64,000 nt of DNA from positions 1-64,000 of the forward strand of contig LMVO01000012.1 of NCBI GenBank assembly GCA_002287215.1, in the 5' to 3' direction. The notes beneath the pieces were generated by a model. The model was not told the DNA's origin. It searched no databases and saw only the letters and a program-made list of their open reading frames with translations. This DNA is from Methanocorpusculum parvum (lineage in GTDB: Archaea > Halobacteriota > Methanomicrobia > Methanomicrobiales > Methanocorpusculaceae). Within the stretch, counting starts at the first letter, position 1; every line of letters starts with the position of its first letter. This document shows, one piece after another, positions 1 to 6,756 of the stretch. Made by a program: the position numbers and the translations under genes.

Positions 1-124
1 CTTGCGTGCCGCCTCAAATGAGCAAAGCTCATTTGGGCTTATTCGCGGTTAAATATTCTCTTGTCTCCACACCCAGTAATACCCCTCTCAAATTGGATTG
101 GGAATAACACCGCGTAACTCCTAT
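1..124 (-). repeat. Intergenic repeat copy, minus orientation
   Basis: A copy of a dispersed repeat seen again at 5932-6060, 6480-6613 and 25601-25735. Reading the minus strand, it begins with the terminal motif GGAGTTACGCGGTGTTAT (rc at 104-121), continues through an AATCCAATT-like block and a TGGGTGTGGAGAC block, then TTTAACCGCGAATAAGCCC, and ends in a 9-bp hairpin (15-23 paired with 27-35, loop AAA) followed by a GAGGCGGCACGCAAG tail that reaches the window edge. No coding sequence is convincing here. The copy is truncated by the window start. Confidence 0.8.
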
Positions 125-149
125 ACAAATAGGACTTACGCGGTGTTAT
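104..149. repeat. 21-bp inverted repeat at the junction of two repeat copies
   Basis: The arms 104-124 and 129-149 are reverse complements with one mismatch, separated by the loop ACAA. Each arm carries the terminal motif ACGCGGTGTT of the repeat family. The palindrome arises because a minus-oriented copy (1-124) abuts a plus-oriented copy (129 onward). It could form a strong hairpin in RNA or a cruciform in DNA. It lies downstream of ABCE1 and might also end transcription; that role is inference. Confidence 0.85.
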
Positions 150-205
150 CCTTAATCCAAGTCAGGAAAGGAAAGGTTGGTTTTTTCTTGTGTGTCTCCA
201 CTAAT
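129..205 (+). repeat. Intergenic repeat copy, plus orientation, partial
   Basis: Starts with GGACTTACGCGGTGTTATCC and continues with TTAATCCAAGTCAGGAAAGG, which matches the consensus of the plus-oriented copies at 25601 and 5932. It decays after about 75 bases. From here to the end of ABCE1 at 280 there is only an A-rich stretch (255-270) with no recognisable gene. Confidence 0.65.
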
Positions 206-279
206 CCCGTACACCAAATCGCAGTACATCTCATAAAAGTCCTATTCGGAAAAATAAGGAAAAAAAAAGATCCGGGAGA

Positions 280-2082
280 TTACTCCTCCTTGCTTCCCTC
301 AGCCGCCAGAGCCGACTCCGCAGCATTATAGTAATAATACTCCCCTGCCGCCTTCTGCTCCCGGTCCAGATACGACCCCGGATTATTGATCCGCGGCCTG
401 CCCGTCTTATCCCTGCGGAACGTGATCCCCAGACTCGAAAGGAACAGATTCATCCCGTCCTTCATCTCAAACGGACCCCGGGCAGTACCTTCCTTACCCG
501 GCACCCCGTCAAACACCAGCAGCCGCTCACTGATCATATCGATCGTATACATATCATGATCGATCACCATGATCCCGGCCCCCTTATCCTCCGCCGCACG
601 CTTGATCACCTTCGTCGTCACAAGCCGCTGCTCCACATCCAGATGCGCCGACGGCTCATCAAGAATATACAGATCCGCCTCACGCGAAAGACACAGAGCG
701 ATCGCCACCCGCTGAAGCTCTCCGCCCGACAGATTCTTCACCTCCGACTGCAGGATCGGCATAAGACCAAGAGGCTCCAGGATCTCATGCTGATAATACG
801 ACGTATCGAACCTGCGGGTCACCGCCCGGAGCGTAAATTCGACTGAATCCGACGAATCCGCCGTCACATACTGCGGCTTATACGAAACACGCACCGTATC
901 GAACTTCTTCCCGCCGTCCGGGATCTCCACGCCCGCAAGCAGCTTTGCAAACGTCGACTTGCCGATACCGTTCGCTCCGACGATACCAAGCACCTCGCCC
1001 CTGCGGACCTCGCCCCCTTCCACCGTCAGATCGAAACCCGGAAACGACTTCGTCATCCTCGGGATCGTCATCAGCGTCTCGCGGTCCACATCACTCTCAT
1101 GACTCCGCGTCTCAAAAAGCACCGGATAATCACGGATCCGGACATTCTCCTCAGCGACGAAGCCTTCGAGATACTGATTCACCCCTATACGCACCCCTTT
1201 CGGCCGGGAAATGATACCAAACGCCGACGGCTTCCCGTACCCGATATGCACCGTCTCCGCCACCATATCAAGGATCGCGATATCATGCTCCACTAAAATA
1301 ACCGGATGCTTTGCCGCAAGCTCCCGGATAAGGCGCGCCGCGATCATCCGCTGATAGATATCCAGAAAAGGAGTCACCTCATCAAGGAAGTAAAAGTCCG
1401 CCTCCTTCGAAAGAGCCACCGTCAGCGCGACCCGCTGAAGTTCTCCGCCCGAAAGATACGTCAGATCCTTATCGAGGATCGTATCAAGGGCCAGCTCCTT
1501 CGCGTAGTAATCGAGCATCTTCCGCTCATCATTCTTTTCCAGAAGAGATCTGACCGTCCCCTTGAACGCCTTTGGGATAAAGTCGATATACTGCGGTTTG
1601 ATCGACGCCCTGATCGTCTTTGTGGCGACCTGCTTGAGATAATCCAGCAGCTCCGTTCCCGCATAATGCTTCAGGATCTCCGCCCACTCAACTTCATGAT
1701 CGAAGATACCCAGATTCGGGCGAAGCTGCCCCGCAAGGATCTTCACCGCGGTGGATTTCCCGATACCGTTCGGGCCTAAAAGTCCGGTGACTTTTCCCGC
1801 CACCGGCTGGGGAAGCCCGTAGAGAACGAACGCGTTCGGCCCGTAGCGGGTCACCGGCGTATCCAGCTCTTCAGGGAGCTGGATGATATCCAGAGCCTCG
1901 AACGGGCATTTCTTCACGCAGATACCGCAGCCCACGCACAGCTCTTCGGAGATCTCTGCTCTGCCGCTCTCCCCTATTATAATGGTCTCATCACCGGTAC
2001 GGACCCGGGGACAGTACGCGATGCACTCTTTGCCGCATTTTTTGGCATGGCACCGGTCTTTATGAACGATGGCGAGTCTCAT
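280..2082 (-). CDS. abce1: ABCE1 / RNase L inhibitor-type ribosome recycling ATPase
   Basis: Twin-ATPase that splits post-termination and rescued ribosomes into subunits; soluble, works with aRF1 or Pelota. The 600-residue length is normal for the family. The N-terminal Fe-S domain has Cys11, 16, 20, 24, 49, 52, 55 and 59, the expected eight ligands for two [4Fe-4S] clusters. Two nucleotide-binding domains follow, with Walker A GPNGIGKST and GANGIGKST and two LSGGELQR signatures. The start abuts the stop of the upstream Fe-S membrane gene (2083), so the two form an operon. Across the short divergent region lie RqcH and Pelota, which act in the same process. Assignment is very secure. Confidence 0.97.
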   Translation of the reverse strand: MRLAIVHKDRCHAKKCGKECIAYCPRVRTGDETIIIGESGRAEISEELCVGCGICVKKCPFEALDIIQLPEELDTPVTRYGPNAFVLYGLPQPVAGKVTGLLGPNGIGKSTAVKILAGQLRPNLGIFDHEVEWAEILKHYAGTELLDYLKQVATKTIRASIKPQYIDFIPKAFKGTVRSLLEKNDERKMLDYYAKELALDTILDKDLTYLSGGELQRVALTVALSKEADFYFLDEVTPFLDIYQRMIAARLIRELAAKHPVILVEHDIAILDMVAETVHIGYGKPSAFGIISRPKGVRIGVNQYLEGFVAEENVRIRDYPVLFETRSHESDVDRETLMTIPRMTKSFPGFDLTVEGGEVRRGEVLGIVGANGIGKSTFAKLLAGVEIPDGGKKFDTVRVSYKPQYVTADSSDSVEFTLRAVTRRFDTSYYQHEILEPLGLMPILQSEVKNLSGGELQRVAIALCLSREADLYILDEPSAHLDVEQRLVTTKVIKRAAEDKGAGIMVIDHDMYTIDMISERLLVFDGVPGKEGTARGPFEMKDGMNLFLSSLGITFRRDKTGRPRINNPGSYLDREQKAAGEYYYYNAAESALAAEGSKEE

Positions 2083-2772
2083 TTATGCGGAGAGGAGGGA
2101 GGTCGAAAGCATCAGTGTCCAGGAGAGATACCAGGTCGCAAAGGTCATGAATGCCTGATAGAACCAGTCTTTTTTGCCGAGTTTGGAGGTGTCGATCTTG
2201 AGGACCATGAAAAGGGACTTCTGGATAACGATCGCCACAAGTAAGACCAGGACCCCTACAAGAGGAGTTGCCTGAACGCCTGCAAGGCCTGCCTCGATCA
2301 TCGAGTCGTTGACCGGGTTTGGCGTGCCTGCAAGATAATAGGAGACGATACCCGCCGCCATACCAAGACCGCAGGAGATCGCTGTCCGGATGACGCGCTC
2401 GGCGTGCCGCGCTTTTTTCGAGGCGATCTTCTCTTCAGGCGTCTCTTTCCTCTTCGGCGGCGCGGTCTGCTTCACGGCCGTTTCTTCAGCCGTGACCTCG
2501 ACTTCCTCGGTCTTTTCTATCGTCTCAAGCTTCTCGTCGATCTCGGCGTCGAGGGGTTTTCTGTCCGGCCGGTTGACCATCTCGATAGCCTTCTCAGGAC
2601 AGATCTTCACGCATTTTCCGCATCCGTTGCATAACTCTTCAACGACCGTTGCTTTTTTATTCCGTCCGATGAAAATGACCGGCTGATCTTTGCGTGATGC
2701 CGGGCAAAACTTCACGCAGCGGTTGCACATCGCCGTGTTGCATTTTTCTTTTTTGATATAGGCTACCTGCAT
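2083..2772 (-). CDS. ABCE1-like Fe-S domain fused to an EMC6-like membrane domain
   Basis: A 229-residue protein in three parts. Residues 1-68 align end to end with the ABCE1 Fe-S domain, with Cys11, 16, 19, 23, 48, 51, 54 and 58 (one residue fewer between the second and third ligands). Residues about 69-130 are a charged, Glu/Lys-rich linker. Residues about 131-229 hold three hydrophobic segments; the RTAISCGLGMAAGIVS and FATWYLSWTLML stretches resemble the EMC6 subunit of the ER membrane insertase and its archaeal relatives. No ATPase domain is present. A GGAGAT ribosome-binding site lies at 2778-2783. It immediately precedes ABCE1 in an operon. The Fe-S part is certain; the EMC6 relation is by eye. 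Role in linking ribosome recycling to membrane insertion is inference. Confidence 0.8.
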   Translation of the reverse strand: MQVAYIKKEKCNTAMCNRCVKFCPASRKDQPVIFIGRNKKATVVEELCNGCGKCVKICPEKAIEMVNRPDRKPLDAEIDEKLETIEKTEEVEVTAEETAVKQTAPPKRKETPEEKIASKKARHAERVIRTAISCGLGMAAGIVSYYLAGTPNPVNDSMIEAGLAGVQATPLVGVLVLLVAIVIQKSLFMVLKIDTSKLGKKDWFYQAFMTFATWYLSWTLMLSTSLLSA

Positions 2773-2777
2773 ATGAT

Positions 2778-2811
2778 ATCTCCGCGATTTTTCAGTCTGA
2801 TTATATTAGTA
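2778..2811 (-). promoter_or_regulatory. Promoter and ribosome-binding site for the Fe-S/EMC6-ABCE1 operon
   Basis: On the minus strand a TATA-like ACTAATATAA (2801-2810) lies about 30 bases before the start codon at 2772, and GGAGAT (2778-2783) sits at Shine-Dalgarno distance. Both read toward the operon. Confidence 0.5.
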
Positions 2812-2937
2812 TTCAGGTCTTATCTATGTTATCTGTTCTGTCCCGCGGTCCGATGACGGCGCGCCGGCGATATCGGCGGAAGATTTTTCGAAGTACCTGC
2901 AGAAAACAGCGATCTCCAAAGCAAAGGGCCGTGTCGG

Positions 2938-2944
2938 TTTATAG
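2938..2944 (+). promoter_or_regulatory. TATA-like box for rqcH
   Basis: TTTATAG lies about 30 bases before the ATG at 2974, with no Shine-Dalgarno sequence between, which suggests a leaderless rqcH-pelA transcript. The interval 2812-2937 between the divergent promoters shows no other feature. Confidence 0.45.
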
Positions 2945-2973
2945 TTCTGCACGTCCTATCTAGTTATCATAGA

Positions 2974-4902
2974 ATGGCGACGATATCAGGAATGAGCGGA
3001 GCGGACGTAAAAGCGATGACAGCGGAGCTCGCCGCGCTTTTACCTTTGTGGATCGGGAAAATATATCAGTATGACAATGCCTCGTTTGGTTTCCGCTTAA
3101 ACGGGGAGGAGAAGGCGCGTCATCTTCTGTATGTGGTAAGGGGCGTTCGGGCGCATCTTGTGTCCGAACTTCCGCCTGCGCCGAAAAACCCGTCAGGGTT
3201 CTCGATGTACCTCCGGAAATATATCGAAGGCGGAAAGGTGCTCGGAATCGAGCAGAAATCGATCGAGCGTGTTCTGATCATCACGATCGGCAAAGGACCG
3301 TCCGAGTACAAACTGATCATCGAACTCTTCGACGAGGGAAATCTTATTCTCACAGACGAGAAGTACACGATCATCAACGCCCTCGCCCAGAGAAGATTCA
3401 AGGAGCGGGAGATCATCGGCGGCGCAGAGTATTCGATTTCGGCCGTATCGCCCGAGAAGCTGACCTTTGAGGAGTTCAAAGAAAAGCTCGCCGGAGACGA
3501 AGGCGAGATCGTGCGGGCTCTCGCGACCAGACTGCAGCTTGGCGGCATCCCGTCCGAAGACATCTGTCAGCTAGCCGGCGTGTCAAAAGCCCTGCCCTGT
3601 AAGTTTGCGACCGATGTCCAGCTTCGTCCGATCTATGAAGCGATGAAAAGCTGGATCGCAAAACTTGAAAAGGACCGCGATCCGGTGATCGATGCGAAAG
3701 GAGCGTTCCCGTTCCCTTCGCCCGCACGGGAGCCAAAAGAGCATTTTGCCACATTCTCCAAAGCGCTCGAGGCGTTCTATCCAAAACCCGTGGCCGAAAA
3801 GGTCATCGAGCAGAAGATAAAACTCTCCAAAGAGGAGCGGATCAGAAAACAGCAGGAGGCCGCGCTCATCACCTTCGACAAGAAGATCGCCGAGGCGACG
3901 GAGATCTCGGAGATCATCTACTCGCATTACGGCGAGGTCCAGGAGACGATCGACGTGCTCTCTGCCGCAAGCCAGAAGCTTTCCTGGCAGGAGATCGCGG
4001 CCGTTATAAAACAAAGCGACGCCCCGGCCGCAAAACGGATCATCTCGGTGGAGCCGAAGAATGCGTCCGTCGTGATCGATCTGCAGGAGAAGCACAAGGT
4101 GACGATCTTCGTGCATGAAAGTCTGGAAGCAAACGTCGGCAGATACTTCGCGGTCGTGAAGAAGTTCCGCGCGAAGAAGGCCGGCGCGCTGCGTGCGATG
4201 GAGGCAGGCATCATCCACCCGGAGAAGAGAAAGGCGGCCGGACCCGGGCGGCTGAAACCGAAATGGTATCACCGGTTCCGGTGGATGGAGACATCCGACG
4301 GGGTCCTGGTGATCGGCGGCCGAAACGCGGACCAGAACGAGGAGATCGTGAAAAAGTATATGGAAGGAAAGGACACCTTCCTCCATGCGGATGTGTTCGG
4401 CGCGTCCGCGGTCATCGTGAAAGGGGCGACCGAACGCATGGATCAGGCAACGCAGTTTGCCGCGTCCTACTCGCGGGCCTGGGCCGGGGGCGGGGCGTCC
4501 GTCGATGTGATCGCGGCCTCGCCCGGCCAGGTGAGCAAGACGCCCGAGTCGGGAGAGTATGTGGCTCACGGTTCGTTCATCATCAGAGGCGAACGAAAGA
4601 TCTACAAGGATGTCCCGCTCGAGATCGCGATCGGCATCCGGACCGAACCGGTCCTTGCGGTTATCGGCGGAACTCCGTCGGCGGTCGAACCGCTGACCTC
4701 CCACTCTGTGCGTCTCGTTCCCGGAACGTTCGAAGGCAACGATGTAGCAAAGAAGGTGCTTCGAAAACTCAAAGAGGCAGTGCCCGAGAGCGGGCAGAAA
4801 GCGCTCAAAGCGATCCTGAATACCGAAGGGGTCGCGGCGTTCGTGCCGCCGGGAGGGTCGGATCTGAAGTTCGCTTCAGGCAGTGAAGGGGACCAGGAAT
4901 GA
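2974..4902 (+). CDS. rqcH: NFACT-family protein RqcH/NEMF (Rqc2), ribosome-associated quality control
   Basis: Binds 60S/50S subunits with stalled peptidyl-tRNA and, in bacteria and eukaryotes, recruits tRNA to add C-terminal tails. The 642 residues show an NFACT-N domain (about 1-260), a helical and coiled-coil middle (about 270-370), and the C-terminal NFACT-R domain (about 425-540) starting at KWYHRFRW and carrying the VIGGRNADQNE motif. The Asp-Arg pair needed for tail synthesis in bacterial RqcH falls at Glu98-Arg99 here, with Asp replaced by Glu. The stop overlaps the Pelota start by ATGA, so both are translated from one mRNA. Family assignment is secure; tailing activity is not shown by sequence. 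Confidence 0.93.
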   Translation: MATISGMSGADVKAMTAELAALLPLWIGKIYQYDNASFGFRLNGEEKARHLLYVVRGVRAHLVSELPPAPKNPSGFSMYLRKYIEGGKVLGIEQKSIERVLIITIGKGPSEYKLIIELFDEGNLILTDEKYTIINALAQRRFKEREIIGGAEYSISAVSPEKLTFEEFKEKLAGDEGEIVRALATRLQLGGIPSEDICQLAGVSKALPCKFATDVQLRPIYEAMKSWIAKLEKDRDPVIDAKGAFPFPSPAREPKEHFATFSKALEAFYPKPVAEKVIEQKIKLSKEERIRKQQEAALITFDKKIAEATEISEIIYSHYGEVQETIDVLSAASQKLSWQEIAAVIKQSDAPAAKRIISVEPKNASVVIDLQEKHKVTIFVHESLEANVGRYFAVVKKFRAKKAGALRAMEAGIIHPEKRKAAGPGRLKPKWYHRFRWMETSDGVLVIGGRNADQNEEIVKKYMEGKDTFLHADVFGASAVIVKGATERMDQATQFAASYSRAWAGGGASVDVIAASPGQVSKTPESGEYVAHGSFIIRGERKIYKDVPLEIAIGIRTEPVLAVIGGTPSAVEPLTSHSVRLVPGTFEGNDVAKKVLRKLKEAVPESGQKALKAILNTEGVAAFVPPGGSDLKFASGSEGDQE

Positions 4903-5927
4903 AGGCGGAGGTGCCCGAACCGCTGAAAAGAGACGGATTCGGTGAGTATAAACTCATGCCCGAATCGGTCGACGATCTCTGGCATCTTTCGCATCTGATC
5001 AGTCCGGGAAATACGGTCTACGCAGTCACGCTCCGGACGGTGGACGGGCCGACGGACAAGCTCCGTTCGGAAAAGCTCGAGAAGCGGCCGGTGAAGATCG
5101 GCGTGAAGTGCGAGAAGGTTGAGTTCGTGCCGGAATCCTCCAGGCTTCGGGTCTTCGGGCTCATCAGCTACGGGCCGGACATGGGCCAGCACCACACGCT
5201 GAACATCGAAGCAGGCTATGAAATAAGCGTGGTCCGGCAGTGGAAGCCGATCGATCTTGCCCGTCTGGAGCGGGCGGTCTCCTCCTCGGTGCACGGCGTG
5301 GTCCACATCGTGGCGATCGAAGACGGGGAGGCGGAACTCTACCGTGTCCGGCAGTACGGACCCGAACGGATCACCACTCTCACGGTCGGCAGCGGGAAAT
5401 CCGCCGAGCTGGACTCAAGACAGGCATTGTTCGTCGAACTCCTGTCGTTTCTCGAAAAAGTCACAGGATCCATCGTCGTTGCCGGACCGGGATTTGTGAA
5501 AGAGGATTTCGTCAAGTTCGCAAAAACCAAGGCGCCGGCGATCGCGGAACGGATGCTTCTCGCGGATACAAGGCGGTGCGGCTACGGCGCGGTCCAGGAA
5601 GCTATCGGAAACGGTGTCCTTGCACGCGTGGCAGAGGATCTCCAGCTCGCAAAAGAGGTCTCGTTCATGGACGAGGTGTTTCTTCGGATCGGGCAGAACG
5701 GCGCCGTCGCCTACGGGAAAAACGAGGTGCGCCAGGCGGTCGATTACGGCGCCGCCGAGACGGTCCTCGTTGCCGATTCGTTCGTCCGGGACATGAGTGT
5801 CGCAAAAATGATCGAAGGGGCCGAGCGGCTCGGCGCAAACGTCGTCGTCCTCTCGACCGAGTTCGAACCGGGCACCCGGCTCGTCGGACTCGGCGGGGTC
5901 GCGGCCCTGCTCAGATATAAGATCTGA
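4899..5927 (+). CDS. pelA: mRNA surveillance protein Pelota (Dom34)
   Basis: An aRF1-like factor without the GGQ peptide-release motif; with aEF1A and ABCE1 it rescues ribosomes stalled on mRNA. The 342 residues are the usual archaeal length: an Sm-like N-domain (about 1-130), a central domain (about 131-260) and the eRF1 domain 3 fold (about 262-342, ending GVAALLRYKI). It overlaps rqcH by four bases. Together with ABCE1 on the opposite strand, this is a compact ribosome-rescue locus. The transcript ends just before the inverted-repeat region at 5932. Confidence 0.95.
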   Translation: MKAEVPEPLKRDGFGEYKLMPESVDDLWHLSHLISPGNTVYAVTLRTVDGPTDKLRSEKLEKRPVKIGVKCEKVEFVPESSRLRVFGLISYGPDMGQHHTLNIEAGYEISVVRQWKPIDLARLERAVSSSVHGVVHIVAIEDGEAELYRVRQYGPERITTLTVGSGKSAELDSRQALFVELLSFLEKVTGSIVVAGPGFVKEDFVKFAKTKAPAIAERMLLADTRRCGYGAVQEAIGNGVLARVAEDLQLAKEVSFMDEVFLRIGQNGAVAYGKNEVRQAVDYGAAETVLVADSFVRDMSVAKMIEGAERLGANVVVLSTEFEPGTRLVGLGGVAALLRYKI

Positions 5928-5931
5928 ATAA

Positions 5932-6060
5932 GGGTTACGCTGGTTGGTCTCAAGCAAATTCGGGAAGGAGTTTGTTGGGTGTGGAAACATGAGAAAGAAC
6001 CAACCGCGAATAAGCCCAAATGAGCTTTGCTCATTTGAGGCGGCACGCAAGCCTTCGGCT
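5932..6060 (+). repeat. Intergenic repeat copy, plus orientation (left arm of composite)
   Basis: Begins with a degenerate terminal motif GGGTTACGCTGGTTGG, then AAATTCGGGAAGGAG, GTTGGGTGTGG, AACCGCGAATAAGCCC, a 9-bp hairpin (6017-6025 with 6029-6037, loop TTT), the GAGGCGGCACGCAAG tail and a second hairpin CAAGCC-TTC-GGCTTG (6048-6062). It is the left outer arm of the structure spanning 5932-6613. Confidence 0.8.
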
Positions 6061-6143
6061 TGCACGCCTCCGCGAATTAACGCGAATCGCATTTTTCTTG
6101 CGCCGTCGTGCTCTGCTCCGGCTGATGCGTGCAAATCGAAGAT

Positions 6144-6182
6144 TTGCGTGCCGCCTCAAATGGGCTTTGCCCATTTGGGCTT
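6144..6182 (-). repeat. Nested partial repeat copy, identical over 39 bases to 6492-6530
   Basis: This segment, inserted in the left arm relative to the right arm, is base-for-base identical to 6492-6530. It contains the hairpin CAAATGGGC-TTT-GCCCATTTG (6157-6177). It is preceded by another short hairpin, GCAAATC-GAA-GATTTGC (6131-6147). It looks like a later insertion or recombination of the same unit. Confidence 0.8.
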
Positions 6183-6226
6183 CGCCTGCGCAGAATCGCA
6201 CGCCGTCTGGAAAAGTCCACGAGCTG

Positions 6227-6385
6227 AAAGCTCGTGAGACGTCTCAAGAGCCTTTGGCTCTTGGACAAATGCTAACGGAAAAACCGGCGTGCCGGTTTTT
6301 CTCTCAGTCAGCTTCTCTTTTTGTGTAATCGAAAAAATAATGAAACAACAGAAAAACCCGCACGCGGGTTTTTCCGATAGCATTT
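6227..6385. repeat. Run of four short hairpins around the palindrome centre
   Basis: Four short perfect stems lie within about 140 bases: CACGAGCTGAAAGCTCGTG (6218-6236), CAAGAGCC-TTTGGCTCTTG (6245-6263), AAAAACCGGC-GT-GCCGGTTTTT (6279-6300) and AAAAACCCGC-AC-GCGGGTTTTT (6352-6373). The last two resemble GC-rich stem plus T-run terminators and face each other across the loop. They could stop transcription entering from either side; this is inference. Confidence 0.6.
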
Positions 6386-6479
6386 TTCAAGAGAGGGTGC
6401 GATTCTGCGCAGGCGATCAGCCGGAGCAGAGCACCCGAACGTAAGGAAAATGCGATTCGCGAGGATTCGCGATTGCGTG

Positions 6480-6613
6480 CAAGCCGAAGGCTTGCGTGCC
6501 GCCTCAAATGGGCTTTGCCCATTTGGGCTTATTCGCGGTTAAATAGTCTCATGTGCCCGCATCCAACCATACCCTTTCCGAATTGAATCCACACCAACAC
6601 CGCACAACTCCCC
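6480..6613 (-). repeat. Intergenic repeat copy, minus orientation (right arm of composite)
   Basis: On the minus strand it reads GGGAGTTGTGCGGTGTTGG, then TTCAATTCGGAAAGGGTATGG, CACATGAGACTATTTAACCG, CGAATAAGCCC, a hairpin (6505-6513 with 6517-6525) and the GAGGCGGCACGCAAG tail plus the CAAGCC-TTC-GGCTTG hairpin. Order and spacing match the copy at 1-124. The remaining 6614-6756 upstream of taw1 shows no clear feature other than AT-rich promoter-like DNA. Confidence 0.8.
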
Positions 6614-6756
6614 TCTAAAGAAGAGTTCCCGTCTCCTGTCCTTCCAAAGAAATAAAGCAGTCTCACGCAAAGACACTACTATACACGCCGTACCGGTTCC
6701 CGGATCGGATTTCAGACATCAGGCGTGACCAATACAAAAACCAGCCCCTGATACCC

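Larger units (their letters stand above)
5932..6613. repeat. Large composite imperfect inverted repeat
   Basis: The 829-base gap between pelA and taw1 is almost filled by one imperfect palindrome. The left arm (5932 to about 6305) and right arm (about 6350 to 6613) are reverse complements in several blocks: the outer repeat copies, a GCTCTGCTCCGGCTGAT block (6108-6125 against 6412-6429), CGCCTGCGCAGAATCGCA (6183-6200 against 6398-6415) and TGCTAACGGAAAAACC (6269-6284 against rc 6367-6382). The loop at about 6306-6345 is AT-rich. The left arm carries extra segments that contain further hairpins. No ORF in it looks real. Confidence 0.8.

Noticed and set aside
3583-4704. A 373-codon open frame opposite rqcH
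   Set aside because: Rich in Arg and Asp with no domain pattern, and fully covered by the clear RqcH coding sequence.
2974-5927. Fibronectin-binding adhesin for the NFACT gene
   Set aside because: That older family name comes from bacterial FbpA. Coupling to Pelota and proximity to ABCE1 make the ribosome quality-control role far more likely.
5944-6522. Several short open frames in the inverted-repeat region
   Set aside because: They translate the repeats and hairpins, occur on both strands from the same palindromes, and show no protein-like conservation or ribosome-binding site.
5932-6613. CRISPR array
   Set aside because: The repeats are irregular in length and spacing, are inverted rather than direct, and have no spacers of constant size; no cas gene is nearby.
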